Shown here piece after piece: positions 30,401 through 40,025 of a stretch of DNA of 64,000 nucleotides; position 1 is the stretch's first letter, and each line of letters opens with the position of its first letter. The position numbers and the translations under genes are program-made. The notes below the pieces were generated by a model. It searched no databases and was not told the DNA's origin. It was given only the letters and a program-made list of their open reading frames with translations. This DNA is from Candidatus Azobacteroides sp. Its GTDB lineage: Bacteria; Bacteroidota; Bacteroidia; Bacteroidales; Azobacteroidaceae. The stretch covers positions 1-64,000 of the forward strand of contig WRFZ01000178.1 in NCBI GenBank assembly GCA_009778655.1. Direction: 5' to 3'.

Positions 30401-30570
30401 TCGGTTACGGATGCTCCGATAAGCGGTTCGCCCGTAACGTCCGAGATTGTACCTGAAATTTCGTGAACCGACTGAGCCGTAAGCCCGACCGCCGATAATA
30501 AGCCGAGGATGAGTATCAGACCTATTTTCCGAAAGTAGTTTTTTGATAACAATTTAGATTTTACATTCAT
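27409..30570 (-). CDS. SusC/RagA family TonB-linked outer membrane protein
   Basis: CarboxypepD_reg-like N-terminus, plug region, DAASAAIYGASAANGVVLVTTKRGKEG motif, adjacent to susD. Confidence 0.97.
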   Translation of the reverse strand: MNVKSKLLSKNYFRKIGLILILGLLSAVGLTAQSVHEISGTISDVTGEPLIGASVTEKGTSNGTVTDANGQFTLNVKENATVEIFYIGYKTQALNVGQTREFKITLEEELNVLNEVVAIGYAVQKKKLNTGATVQVKGDDLVKLNTLNPLQAMQGQTPGVSIISTSGQPGSNMKVTIRGLGTVGNSQPLYLIDGVGGDISTLNPADIESIDILKDAASAAIYGASAANGVVLVTTKRGKEGKANVTFDAYYGVQNVVRKAHMLNAEEYKTLMDEQSLNSGGAAFNWDSYSSIYDASGKLIDTDWIDAMFKDNAQTENYTLGVTGGSAFSVYAVSLSYMNQEGIVGGKNISNYERYNFRTNAEQNVFKNVLKVGEQITFIYAKNTGIGVGNQYDNTLHDAFNTSPLSPIYSDNNIYDSPFNDTSHSDWYNNDGNPYGYMMTNTNNKNNNATFAGNVYAELQPIANLKFKTVFGAVYGSSKYRSFTPLYQFSNYIYNTTRTIVLQNMNTSLGMTWTNTASYDLKLGEQTFNALLGMESYRYSGDYLGGGTGSLKEGFDDWEHAYIDNGTATGIDNGLSASGHPYDEVRSVSYFGRIGWNWKETYLANATLRSDGSSKFARGHRFGYFPSVSVGWVLTNEKFAENWKDYMDFLKIRASWGQVGNANIDNYQFTAPIKSDHTHYIFGTTYGAEAQAGYWGAYPSRWANENIKWETSEQTNLGLDARFLKGRLNMNFDFYIKTTKDWLVQAPILATAGTDGPYINGGNVKNTGVELALNWNDNIGDFRYNLGINGAYNRNRVGNIPNEDGIIHGLTNQLYDNTPEFYRAQNGFPIGYFWGYQTAGVFQNKEQIASWNSDGKHGILQASPQPGDVIYVDQNGDGLINDLDKTNLGNGMPDFTCGFNLGFDYKGIDFSLNAYGMVGNKIVQSYRNHSNKYANYSESFLARWTGEGTSNRIPRVTETNINWQFSDLYIHDGDLLRISNITLGYDFAKLLRCKAIGKARLYAQVQNAFTFTKYDGMDPEIGYGTETDSWVSGLDVGYYPRPRTVLFGINLSF

Positions 30571-30589
30571 TGTAATTGGATTTTAAATT

Positions 30590-33406
30590 TTATTTTTTTA
30601 TAATCACTTTATTCCCTGTATATTTAATTTTTGATGAATTCGTTTTTTTGTCTTTAGCAATCCATTCCATGGTAAAAGTTCTTTCTTCCGGCATGCCTTG
30701 AAATCGGCCTTTTCGATCGTCAATCGTCAAGTTTCCGGACGCTTCGTCGTATGAAAATCGGATGGTAGAATAGGCGCCTTTTTCGTAATTATAGTTTACG
30801 CCTTCGTCTTCGTAAAGCGTAAATTCGCCGTTAGCGCCGGTATAGACTTTTAAAGTCAGATCGGTTTGCGCCTCTTTGGTTGATTGAATGTCTTTTCCCT
30901 CCGGCAAAATCGAACCTTCTCGGATAAATAACGGGATTCGTTCATAAGGAGCGGGAATTGTCAACGTTTGTCCGCCGGCGATGTATTGATTCGTTTCATA
31001 ATCGTACCAATTCGTTCCGACGGGGAAATAAACCGCTCTGGAAGTTGCCTGATAAGTATAGACCGGACAAACCATCAGCGCGGGACCAAACATGTATTGG
31101 TCGCTTATATTGTGCGTCTTATTATCGGCTGCGAAGTCCATAACCAAAGCCCGCATAATGGTATAATCATTGAAATAAGTCATTCCCGCCAACGAATAAA
31201 TATAAGGCATCAGACGGTAACGAAGTCGGTCGTAATACGCCATGCTTTTGTAGGTCGGAGTTCCTTCGGGCGACAAGTTGTAGATTTCCCGGTAAGGGTA
31301 TTCTCCGTGACTGCGGAACAAAGGACAGAACGCGCCAAACTGAAACCAGCGGGTATTCAACTCGCGCCATTCCTTCAAATCTTCCGACCCCTCTTTGGCT
31401 TGTTGGTAACGTTTTTCCACACAAAATCCGCCGATGTCCATTGTCCAATAGGGAATACCCGACATCGCATAATTTAAGCCGGCAGATATTTGCGCTTTCA
31501 TATCTTCCCAACGGGTACCGATGTCGCCGCTCCATGTTGCCGTAGAATAGCGTTGAAGTCCGGCAAAACCCGAACGGGTAAGCAAAAACACGCGGTCATC
31601 GGGATTTACCGAACGCTGTCCTTCGTATATGCCCTTTGCATTCATCAATGCGTAGGCATTGAAATATTCGGTGGAAGAACCTAAAGCATTGGGATTTGCC
31701 AATTCTTTTCTGTATTGCATGGAGGCATTGGAAAGGATATCCGGTTCGGAAGCGTCCATCCACCATGCGTCTATGCCTTTGGAATAGAGTTTGTCGTTGA
31801 TTTGGTTCCAGAACAATTTACGCGCTCCGTCGCTGTAAGCGTCGTAGAAACCGCCGATGTATCCTTTGCCGATCCAGTCGCGGATACTGTCTTTCACGGC
31901 GCGGTTGTACATCCATCCTTTTTCGTCGAAAGCTTTGTAATTATCTGTGGTATAGTAAAATTTAGGCCATACTGAAATCATGATACGAGCGTTCATCGCA
32001 TGAATACTGTCCACCATTCCTTTCGGATCGGGGAATCGTTCCGCGTCAAATTCATGGCTGCCCCAAGCGTCGGTCGGCCAGTATGACCAGTCTTGTACTA
32101 TGTTATCAATCGGTATATTCCGTTTACGGTATTCTCGCAAGGCATCCACTATTTCATATTGCGTTTTGTAGCGTTGGCGGCTTTGCCAGAACCCCATCGC
32201 CCATTTGGGCATAATCGGGGATTTCCCCGTTATTGTGCGGTAGCCTTTAATTACTTCATCCGGGTTATTGCCGCGAATGAAATAATAATCAATTTGTTCG
32301 CCCATTTCCGACCAAAGCGACAATTTGTTCTGCTCTTCGTTGGGACTGAGGGCTTTCAGTCCGATGTAGGAGACGCCGCCGTCGGGTCTCCAGTCGAGTT
32401 TGATTTTGCGGCGCTCGCCGACTGTCATATATACGGCGTATTTGTAACTGTTCGGATTCCATGCTGTTCGCCATCTTTCGGGAACGATTACCCGGTCGTC
32501 CATATATACAGTGGTATAGCCGGCATAATAAAGTATAAAATGATATTGCCCGGTTTCCGAAGCTTCCAGTTCGCCTTCCCAAATAATACGTGAATGGTCG
32601 AAAGGAAAATCCGCCGGAAATTTTTTTACCGTTTCCAAGTTTTCGTAATCAATCTGTGACTCGGTTCTTTCAACGAATACGTTTTTGGGGTCGGCATTAA
32701 CTAAGTAAGTAGCGGTCAACCCGCCTTCCTTTCCGTTTTTGTCGTAGAGTTTGAATTGGTCTATATTGGCGTAGGAGCGACTGTCGCCGAATTTAGTCAG
32801 CGAATAGTTGTCCCAAAGGATTCCGTAGTTTTTGCTTGACAGCACGAAAGGAACCGATACTTTCGTATTATATTGGTAAAGCTCTTCGTTTTTACCTTTA
32901 TAATTAAATTCGTCGGATTGATGTTGTCCTAATCCGTAAAAAGATTCATCATCGGGAGATTCGAAAACCTGTTGCAGGGAATAGGCTTTTTTACCGTCAA
33001 TTTCAATCGGGGAAAACGATTTTCCGCCGCCTTTGCTTTCGGCAAGAAGAATATTTCCGTTGTTGTCCGAAAAAGATACTTCGCCGGTAACAAGCGAAAC
33101 GACGGCTGTCGTAGTTGCCGTTTTTAACGTTACTTTGTTGTTCTCTTCCGAAATGCTCCATCCCTCCGTTTGGGTTTGTTTATAAACTGTAATCAAACTT
33201 TTCTTTTCGGAAAATTGTTGATTCGGAGTTACCGAAACTCGGATTACATCATCGTTGATTACCTGTAAACGGATTTTCTTTGCCGCATTGCTTTCTTTCG
33301 CCCGTAATGTAACGACGATTCCGTCGCTTTGTTTCTCATACCGATTGCTCCGGCAGCCGGTAAATAAAATTGCGGAGATTATAACCGCAAAAGTAGTGTA
33401 TTTCAT
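30590..33406 (-). CDS. GH31 glycoside hydrolase with PA14 insert, probable alpha-xylosidase
   Basis: GFWQSRQRYKTQYEIVDALREYRKRNIPIDNIVQDWSYW, nucleophile region WWMDASEPD; PA14-like segment in N-terminal half; lipobox LFTGCRS. Confidence 0.92.
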   Translation of the reverse strand: MKYTTFAVIISAILFTGCRSNRYEKQSDGIVVTLRAKESNAAKKIRLQVINDDVIRVSVTPNQQFSEKKSLITVYKQTQTEGWSISEENNKVTLKTATTTAVVSLVTGEVSFSDNNGNILLAESKGGGKSFSPIEIDGKKAYSLQQVFESPDDESFYGLGQHQSDEFNYKGKNEELYQYNTKVSVPFVLSSKNYGILWDNYSLTKFGDSRSYANIDQFKLYDKNGKEGGLTATYLVNADPKNVFVERTESQIDYENLETVKKFPADFPFDHSRIIWEGELEASETGQYHFILYYAGYTTVYMDDRVIVPERWRTAWNPNSYKYAVYMTVGERRKIKLDWRPDGGVSYIGLKALSPNEEQNKLSLWSEMGEQIDYYFIRGNNPDEVIKGYRTITGKSPIMPKWAMGFWQSRQRYKTQYEIVDALREYRKRNIPIDNIVQDWSYWPTDAWGSHEFDAERFPDPKGMVDSIHAMNARIMISVWPKFYYTTDNYKAFDEKGWMYNRAVKDSIRDWIGKGYIGGFYDAYSDGARKLFWNQINDKLYSKGIDAWWMDASEPDILSNASMQYRKELANPNALGSSTEYFNAYALMNAKGIYEGQRSVNPDDRVFLLTRSGFAGLQRYSTATWSGDIGTRWEDMKAQISAGLNYAMSGIPYWTMDIGGFCVEKRYQQAKEGSEDLKEWRELNTRWFQFGAFCPLFRSHGEYPYREIYNLSPEGTPTYKSMAYYDRLRYRLMPYIYSLAGMTYFNDYTIMRALVMDFAADNKTHNISDQYMFGPALMVCPVYTYQATSRAVYFPVGTNWYDYETNQYIAGGQTLTIPAPYERIPLFIREGSILPEGKDIQSTKEAQTDLTLKVYTGANGEFTLYEDEGVNYNYEKGAYSTIRFSYDEASGNLTIDDRKGRFQGMPEERTFTMEWIAKDKKTNSSKIKYTGNKVIIKK

Positions 33407-33547
33407 TCGCTGTATTTTTTACAAATTACAAAAGTAATTCCGATTGAAAATACAGATGTGATAAAATGTTTCAAAAACGAGGCTGTTTTGATAAAAATTC
33501 GCGTATTAACATTACAGCACGTATCACGAAACATTTAATCATCTCGT

Positions 33548-33958
33548 TCACTGTAAAGTAATATTTATCTCCGTATCTTCTTCAACATTAAACATACAGT
33601 CTTGAAATGTCGGAGGCCCCATATTGACGCGGGCATTATTACTGAATCCGTATTTTTCAACGGGAATGTCGTAAGAACCCGTGTCTAATCGGTTGTTGTC
33701 GTTTTCGTCGTGGAAAAGCGAAACGGCGTATTTTCCCGATGCAACATTGTCAATAACAATCGTTACCTCTTCCCGGCCCGGTTCGACTTTCGCCAATCCG
33801 GAATACAAAGGTTGTTTCAGAAAATTAATCGAATCGTAAACGGCAACTAATACTTTACCGTTTGATTTTTCGATACCGTCCACTACTACAGTGAGTTTGT
33901 TTTGCGCGCAGACCACATTTGCTGCAAGCGCCATCGCTAAAAATAAAATAGTTCGCAT
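33548..33958 (-). CDS. DUF2141 family secreted protein
   Basis: VLVAVYDSINFL...GKYAVSLFHDENDNNRLDTG...EKYGFSNNA pattern. Confidence 0.85.
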   Translation of the reverse strand: MRTILFLAMALAANVVCAQNKLTVVVDGIEKSNGKVLVAVYDSINFLKQPLYSGLAKVEPGREEVTIVIDNVASGKYAVSLFHDENDNNRLDTGSYDIPVEKYGFSNNARVNMGPPTFQDCMFNVEEDTEINITLQ

Positions 33959-33988
33959 GATTGTAAATTTTTTAAATGAATAATTGTA

Positions 33989-36133
33989 TTAAAGTGATTT
34001 TAATTGATTTAAATTTTTCGCTTTACTGAGCGTAATAAAAACGCCAACAAAGACAAAGCGTTCGGAAGACTCTGTAATTGCTCTTCGCAATCCGGGATTA
34101 ATATCCGAATATTCGTATCCGTAAATATTTTTCCGCCCCAATACGTTTATACAACCGAAATGAACGATTATCCATTGTTTCGGAAGATACGACCACGATA
34201 CGTCCAAGCGGCTGTGATAGGGCGTTACGCCTAATTTTTTGTACGGGAAAACCGGACTGTAATGCGGCGAACCGGACGAAATGTACGGACCCGCCGACAG
34301 CATTGATTTTAACGACGCTATCCAATATTTCAGCGTAAGATTGAACGAATTGGCGGCAACCTGCGGCGGAGCGACCGCTTCGGGAAAATAGTCGAATTTT
34401 TTCCGGGTATGGTTGAACGAATAAGTCGCCCAATATTCCAAAGTTTTGAAATTGCTTCTCCAAAACACGTCGGCGCCGTAGCCGTAGCCGTTTCCGGAAT
34501 GGTTAATCGTTTGTTCTTCCGAATACGCGGCAAGATTACGATATTTTTTATAATAAGCGTCCAATTGGAAGGTACCGGTCTTTTTGACATAATTGTATGC
34601 CGCCGAGACTTTACGAACCGAAGCAAAATCAAGATTATCCGTCATTTTCAAGTAATCCATTGACGGTAATTGAAAATAGTCTCCCAACGCCACCGAAAAA
34701 ATATTGCCGACAACGGGCTGATAAGCCAGATACAAACGAGGCGCAATGTTCGCTTTTTTCAGATATGCGGAATATTCTCCGCGCAAACCGACGCTGGCGG
34801 TGAGATTGCCCGACAGAAATATTTTTGTGTCGTTATACACGCTTGCCAGATTGTTTTGTATTTTTCGCCGATAATCGGCGTTCAGCGAATACGTTTCAGT
34901 ATGAGGATTCGTAATCCATTCCGCTCCGGTTCGGTTCGTAACTCGATAGGCTTTATATTGCAACGTCATTTTGTTATGATTCCAAACATTTTCTATAACC
35001 AATTTATCGTCGGGATATTGCACGTCGGTTCCCGAAGTTTTATAAATCTCTATATTGCTTGCCGCCGACAAAGAAAATTGTTTATTGAACGTATGGTAAA
35101 AGTTGATTTGTCCGTACAAATAGGTCTGTGCAAATTTGTTCTTCAATTCCACGCCGTCTATGTTTTTACCCGAATATATGCCGTCGGAATAACTGTCGTT
35201 CAATTGCGCCGTTATTTTGGTCGCCGGTGAAAACTCTTTTGTCAGAAAAATATCGGAAGAAACGGACTGAAACGGCTTTTTCCAATCATATTCCGAACCG
35301 ATCAGTTGGTCGGTCAAAAAAAGATTGCCGTAACTGACATTTGCCCGATAAGCATACGACGGTTTTTTATCAATATGCGTTAAGTCAATAAATACCGACG
35401 AAAGGGAAATGTCGGTTTTCGCTATCATTTCATCTCGTTCTTTGGTATTCAGATTGACAATGCCCGATAGCGCCTGTCCGAACTCTGCATTGAATCCGCC
35501 CGATTGCAACACGATTCCCGAAAACAAGTCGTTTCTGAAACGATTGCGCGTGCCGCTGTTTTTTGAAGACAATGTATAAGGATTCGCCACAATCAAGTCA
35601 TTGATATAAACTTGCGACTCATCGGAATTTCCGCCTTGAATAATCAGCCGTCCGTCGTTGTCGTTGGTTTGCACGCCGGGTAAGACGCGCATACCTCCGA
35701 TAATATCTGCCATAGCCGCCGGATTGGTCACAATATCGAAAGTGGTCATTTGGATGGTTTGCGCCGAATAGTCGCTGAAACGTCCGTTGCGAGGAGTCGA
35801 AACCGTCACACCCCCCAATTGATAAATGCTGTCTAACAAAACGACTTTCAAAAATTTCTGTCCTTTGTTTACCGACACGCTTTTTGTTTTGTAACCGAAA
35901 AGCCGGAAATTCAATCGGCGGTTTTTCAACGTATCGGGATAACTTATCGTAAATTTTCCGTCATTATCGCCGGTTGTTTTCACCCGGCCGTTACTGAAAT
36001 CAATCAGAACTCCGGCCACCGGTCGGTCGTCTTTATCTACAACCGCTCCGTTTAATCGGATTTGCGCCGTCAGATTTAATCCGCATCCGACCCAAACCAA
36101 TAATAAAATACACAGTAAATCTCTTGTTCTCAT
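33989..36133 (-). CDS. TonB-dependent receptor with carboxypeptidase-regulatory-like domain
   Basis: N-terminal CarboxypepD_reg-like segment and plug domain (GMRVLPGVQTNDNDGRLIIQGGNSDESQVYINDLIV). Confidence 0.9.
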   Translation of the reverse strand: MRTRDLLCILLLVWVGCGLNLTAQIRLNGAVVDKDDRPVAGVLIDFSNGRVKTTGDNDGKFTISYPDTLKNRRLNFRLFGYKTKSVSVNKGQKFLKVVLLDSIYQLGGVTVSTPRNGRFSDYSAQTIQMTTFDIVTNPAAMADIIGGMRVLPGVQTNDNDGRLIIQGGNSDESQVYINDLIVANPYTLSSKNSGTRNRFRNDLFSGIVLQSGGFNAEFGQALSGIVNLNTKERDEMIAKTDISLSSVFIDLTHIDKKPSYAYRANVSYGNLFLTDQLIGSEYDWKKPFQSVSSDIFLTKEFSPATKITAQLNDSYSDGIYSGKNIDGVELKNKFAQTYLYGQINFYHTFNKQFSLSAASNIEIYKTSGTDVQYPDDKLVIENVWNHNKMTLQYKAYRVTNRTGAEWITNPHTETYSLNADYRRKIQNNLASVYNDTKIFLSGNLTASVGLRGEYSAYLKKANIAPRLYLAYQPVVGNIFSVALGDYFQLPSMDYLKMTDNLDFASVRKVSAAYNYVKKTGTFQLDAYYKKYRNLAAYSEEQTINHSGNGYGYGADVFWRSNFKTLEYWATYSFNHTRKKFDYFPEAVAPPQVAANSFNLTLKYWIASLKSMLSAGPYISSGSPHYSPVFPYKKLGVTPYHSRLDVSWSYLPKQWIIVHFGCINVLGRKNIYGYEYSDINPGLRRAITESSERFVFVGVFITLSKAKNLNQLKSL

Positions 36134-36177
36134 TTTGTAAATTAGTTTATGTTATAAACCGAAATAGGCAAAAAAAA

Positions 36178-36238
36178 TTATGAAATATGAATTATAAAAT
36201 ATGAATTATAAAATATGAATTATGAATTATGAATTATT
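36178..36238. repeat. AT-rich GAATTAT-type tandem repeat
   Basis: atgaattataaaatatgaattataaaatatgaattatgaattatgaattat. Confidence 0.75.
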
Positions 36239-36278
36239 TAATTGTATCTATTTGTATATGATATGATTAATCTATTTC

Positions 36279-36351
36279 CTCTGTCCCGTTAGGGACAAAA
36301 TATGGGTAGAAAAAATCCACCAACTCTTCTTCTTGTCCCGGCAGGACAAAA
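36279..36351. repeat. Two related hairpin repeats: gtcccgttagggacaaaatatgggta and gtcccggcaggacaaaatattggtac
   Basis: Direct visual match of the two units, each with a short GTCC(C)/(G)GGAC stem. Confidence 0.65.
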
Positions 36352-36363
36352 TATTGGTACCTT

Positions 36364-36418
36364 TTAATTTATAATTTATAATTCATAATTCATAATTCAT
36401 AATTCTTAATTCTTATTA
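36364..36418. repeat. AT-rich tandem repeat, inverted orientation relative to the 36178 copy
   Basis: taatttataatttataattcataattcataattcataattcttaattctt. Confidence 0.75.
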
Positions 36419-36693
36419 ATGTACCCTTGCAACGCCTTCACGTAATTATCGAACGCTAAGATTCCATTTTTTGTGATTTTACAAATGGTACAAGGCATTT
36501 TTCCCTTGAATGTTTTTGTAACCGAAATATAACCGGCTTCGTTCAACTTATCAATTTGGACGCTGAGATTGCCCGAAGTCGCTCCGGTTTTTTCTTTCAG
36601 AAAAACAAAATCGGCTTCTTCCACGCCTATCAGCAACGACATTACCGCCAGGCGCAATTGCGAATGTAACAACGGATCGAGTTCTTTAAACAT
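36406..36693 (-). CDS. Winged-helix (MarR-like) transcriptional regulator
   Basis: 95 aa, LAVMSLLIGVEEADFVFLKEKTGATSGNLSVQIDKLNEAGYISVTKTFKGK. Confidence 0.85.
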   Translation of the reverse strand: MFKELDPLLHSQLRLAVMSLLIGVEEADFVFLKEKTGATSGNLSVQIDKLNEAGYISVTKTFKGKMPCTICKITKNGILAFDNYVKALQGYINKN

Positions 36694-37321
36694 TTTCTTC
36701 TTTTGCTAATTTGTTTAATTGATACCCCGGAACTACAAATCCGAGAATCATGCAAAGCGCCAGAATCAGAAATTGAACATCGCCTCTTTTTAACACAAAA
36801 TAAGTAAAAAAGCAACAAAGTAAAGCGCCCGTCCAAAAACCGACCGCTCCCCAAAAAAACGGTTTGAACCGATAAACTTTTGCCATTCCATATTCTGTGA
36901 GCGCGACTATAATCATGATGATTGGCGTAAATACGGCAAAATAATACCAAGTATGATGAACTAAAGCCATTGAGAATAAAATAGACAATAGTAAGACAAT
37001 CGAGATGCTGAATCCTCTCCACAATGTACTGACAATACTGTCAATATGGGTTTTAACAATTGCAGAACGGTCAATGCGACTTTGTATGTAACGCGATACA
37101 AAAAAGGAAGGAATCATTAGCCACCAAACCGAAAACGACCAATTCAGTTCGGATTCGGGTAATACATTTAAGAGAATAAAATTGAGAATAGCCGTAAAAG
37201 CTACGGCATATCCGTTGTAAACTAAACTATTGGCGCTTCCTTTTTGTACGTTGTTCCGCGCTTGAATAATCATTTCGTTAATGATAGCTAAACTTTCCTG
37301 TTCCGTTAATTTTGTTTCCAT
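36686..37321 (-). CDS. Multi-pass integral membrane protein, operonic with the winged-helix regulator
   Basis: Several hydrophobic segments; 8-nt overlap with the downstream regulator ORF. Confidence 0.75.
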   Translation of the reverse strand: METKLTEQESLAIINEMIIQARNNVQKGSANSLVYNGYAVAFTAILNFILLNVLPESELNWSFSVWWLMIPSFFVSRYIQSRIDRSAIVKTHIDSIVSTLWRGFSISIVLLLSILFSMALVHHTWYYFAVFTPIIMIIVALTEYGMAKVYRFKPFFWGAVGFWTGALLCCFFTYFVLKRGDVQFLILALCMILGFVVPGYQLNKLAKEENV

Positions 37322-37524
37322 AATTTTATATCAACAAATTCGTTTTGTAATTATGCTGCAAATGTAAAGTAGTTTATAATATAAACCAAATAAAGTGTCA
37401 ATTATTTTTGTTAATAATTGTTAAATCTCTGATTTGCAAGTTATAGGAGATTGTCAAAAATCTTCTTTGACAGGGCGGACTTGAAACGTCATTCCTTCAT
37501 AATCAACGTTCGGTTTTTTAAAGG

Positions 37525-37557
37525 ATTGCGGGCTTTCGCTATGCTATTGCCCGCAAT
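37525..37557. repeat. Hairpin repeat attgcgggctttcgctatgctattgcccgcaat (copy 1)
   Basis: 9-bp terminal inverted arms; homologous loop to the copy at 63131-63162. Confidence 0.75.
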
Positions 37558-37571
37558 AATACGGTCTTTCC

Positions 37572-38552
37572 TTAAATTGACAGAATCCGCAAGATATTCA
37601 ACAAATCCCGGTTGATGGGTTTGTCCATTTTAATTGCCTTGGAAAAAGGTACATAGACAATGGTATCATTTTGAATACCGATCATCACATTGCGCTGATC
37701 TTCCAAGAGGGCGTCAATAGCGGCAGCGCCCATGCGACAAGCTAAAATCCGATCGTGGGCTGTTGGCGAGCCGCCCCGTTGGATGTGCCCGAGAATAGTT
37801 ACCCGAACATCGTAGTTCGGATATTCTTTCTTAACTCGATCGGCCATTCCCATTGCGCCGCCCGTGACTTCACTTTCGGCCACCAAAACAATACTGCTGT
37901 TTTTGGATTTACGAAAACCGTTTTTAATCAGCTCTTCCAATTGGTCAACTTCCGTTGAGATTTCCGGAATAATAGCAGCTTCGGCTCCGACGGCAATCGC
38001 GCCGTTCAAAGCCAGAAAGCCCGCATCGTGTCCCATTACTTCGATAAAGAACAAGCGTTCGTGCGAAGTGGCGGTATCACGGATTTTATCAACTGCTTCC
38101 ATGATCGTATTCAAAGCGGTATCGTATCCGATAGTTGTGTCGGTGCCGTAAAGGTCATTATCAATTGTTCCGGGCAAACCGACGATAGGAACGTCGTATT
38201 CCTGCGCAAAAAGGCGCGCTCCCGTTAATGAACCGTCGCCTCCGATGACGACCAAAGCATCAATTCCTTCTCTCTTCATTGTTTCGAAAGCGGTTTGACG
38301 TCCATCCGGTTCTTTAAATTCGTCGCAACGGGCGGTTTTCAATATTGTACCGCCTTGTTGAATAATATTACTGACGTTGTTTGTTTTGAAAGGAACGACT
38401 TCTCCGGTTATCAATCCTTTGTATCCTCTGTAAATTCCTTTGACTTCTAAACCATTGTAAATTGCAGAGCGTGTAACTGCCCGAATAGCAGCGTTCATAC
38501 CGGGAGCGTCTCCTCCTGAAGTGAGTATCCCCACACAATTAATATTTGCCAT
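37572..38552 (-). CDS. pfkA: ATP-dependent 6-phosphofructokinase
   Basis: [35 protein letters not shown] at 38552 preferred because the track start (38591) overlaps a TACTTTTG -7 element. Confidence 0.97.
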   Translation of the reverse strand: MANINCVGILTSGGDAPGMNAAIRAVTRSAIYNGLEVKGIYRGYKGLITGEVVPFKTNNVSNIIQQGGTILKTARCDEFKEPDGRQTAFETMKREGIDALVVIGGDGSLTGARLFAQEYDVPIVGLPGTIDNDLYGTDTTIGYDTALNTIMEAVDKIRDTATSHERLFFIEVMGHDAGFLALNGAIAVGAEAAIIPEISTEVDQLEELIKNGFRKSKNSSIVLVAESEVTGGAMGMADRVKKEYPNYDVRVTILGHIQRGGSPTAHDRILACRMGAAAIDALLEDQRNVMIGIQNDTIVYVPFSKAIKMDKPINRDLLNILRILSI

Positions 38553-38685
38553 AGCATCTAATTTTGTATTAAAAATGCTGCAAAAGTACAATTTCTTTTT
38601 GATATTGGAGCAAACTTCGTCGGGCCGGTTATCAAATAAGGGTTTTTATATTTATTTACTCGCCAGTATGAGGCTATAAATCAGA

Positions 38686-38729
38686 TATGCGGCGCACGAC
38701 CAAACCGTCTGTATCGTGCACCGCGCATA
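38686..38729 (-). terminator. Stem-loop 3' of the BlaR1-like gene
   Basis: tatgcggcgcacga...tcgtgcaccgcgcata imperfect inverted repeat; no clear T run. Confidence 0.4.
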
Positions 38730-38730
38730 C

Positions 38731-40014
38731 TTATTTAACCGGTTTTTCAGCCGGTTGTAATCGAAATACAATCGGTAGCGAATAATAAACATATACCGGG
38801 TTTCCATCTTGTTTTCCCGGAATCCATTGCGGCATTGTTTTCACTACCCGTAGGGCTTCGTTATCACAGAGCGGGTCCAAGGATTTCTTTACTTCAATAT
38901 CTTCAATTGATCCGTCCGGAGTGACAACGAATCGCACAACTACCCGTCCTTGAATACATTTTTGGGCGGCTTCCGTCGGGTAAACTATATTTTCCTGCAA
39001 CCATTTCAATAATGCAGCTGTTCCGCCGGGAAATTGCGGCATAGCTTCTACATGATCGAAAATTTTCCGGTTAGGCTCGTCTTGAGTCGTTACGGGGTTC
39101 TGCCGATTGTAGTTCATTTCATTGACCGGCGCCGCTTGGGTTTGAAACATGCTATTGAAAAACAAAAGCAATGCAATAACCGGAAGAATCAAAGCATATT
39201 TCCATAAGCTTCGATAGGAAGTTTCTTTTTTGTTCATCATAAAAATTCGTTTTTTTAGAAGTGATACATTGAAATTATTTGTAATTTTTGCTGCAGCCTT
39301 AGGATAAGTTAAACGCAAGAGGTGAAATTGGTAATGTTCCGCTCCGCAACCCGAAGCGAGAACCGAGTGGTCCGCTGAAAACTCCAAATTCATCCGGATT
39401 TCTGTTCTCAATAACCAAGCAAAAGGATTGAACCAACAGAGAATGCACATTAATTCCGCCGCTATCGTGTCCACCGAATGTTTTTGTTTAACATGTGCCG
39501 TTTCATGCAACAGGATTTCCCGTAATTCCGTTTCGGAATATCGCGAAGGATCTAAAACAATCCACCGGAAAAAAGAAAACGGCGTTTTCATTCCCCGACT
39601 TTCGTAAACCGTTTGTCCAAATAAAACCTTTCGGGTTGTGTGACGCAGTTTAACCGGTATCGTTCCGATTTGAAACAACATACGAATAAATAATAAAGCA
39701 AATATCAAGATATAAATTGCTATGATAACTTTCGGAAAAAGATTAATATCGGCATTCGCATTCCCTGTGATCACTGCTTCCGGCAGGTAGTAAACCGGAA
39801 TATGAACGGTTTCCAACACGTTTTTCAGTTCTTGATTGGCAATCAATTGACGGGGAAGGTCTATCGCCGGATACAGAAAGGAAATGAAAATAATCGCAAG
39901 CAAAACCGGCCGTTTCCATTGAAAGAATGTATCTTGTCGGAATAAGAAATAATAGGTTCCGTAAAACAACACAAGGGCTATATTTACCTTTAATAAATAA
40001 ATAATGAGTTCCAT
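38731..40014 (-). CDS. BlaR1-like M56 family metallopeptidase fused to a TonB C-terminal domain
   Basis: HETAHVKQKHSVD zinc site; C-terminal CIQGRVVVRFVVTPDGSIEDIEVKKSLDPLCDNEALRVVKTMPQWIPGKQDG TonB-C. Confidence 0.9.
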   Translation of the reverse strand: MELIIYLLKVNIALVLFYGTYYFLFRQDTFFQWKRPVLLAIIFISFLYPAIDLPRQLIANQELKNVLETVHIPVYYLPEAVITGNANADINLFPKVIIAIYILIFALLFIRMLFQIGTIPVKLRHTTRKVLFGQTVYESRGMKTPFSFFRWIVLDPSRYSETELREILLHETAHVKQKHSVDTIAAELMCILCWFNPFAWLLRTEIRMNLEFSADHSVLASGCGAEHYQFHLLRLTYPKAAAKITNNFNVSLLKKRIFMMNKKETSYRSLWKYALILPVIALLLFFNSMFQTQAAPVNEMNYNRQNPVTTQDEPNRKIFDHVEAMPQFPGGTAALLKWLQENIVYPTEAAQKCIQGRVVVRFVVTPDGSIEDIEVKKSLDPLCDNEALRVVKTMPQWIPGKQDGNPVYVYYSLPIVFRLQPAEKPVK

Positions 40015-40025
40015 GGCGCAACGAG

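Noticed and set aside
34670-35230. 186-aa plus-strand ORF opposite the TonB receptor
   Set aside because: Antisense shadow ORF without recognisable motifs.
36178-36418. Possible CRISPR-like array from repeated units
   Set aside because: Units are short, AT-rich and contiguous or irregular; no spacer structure of constant length and no cas genes.
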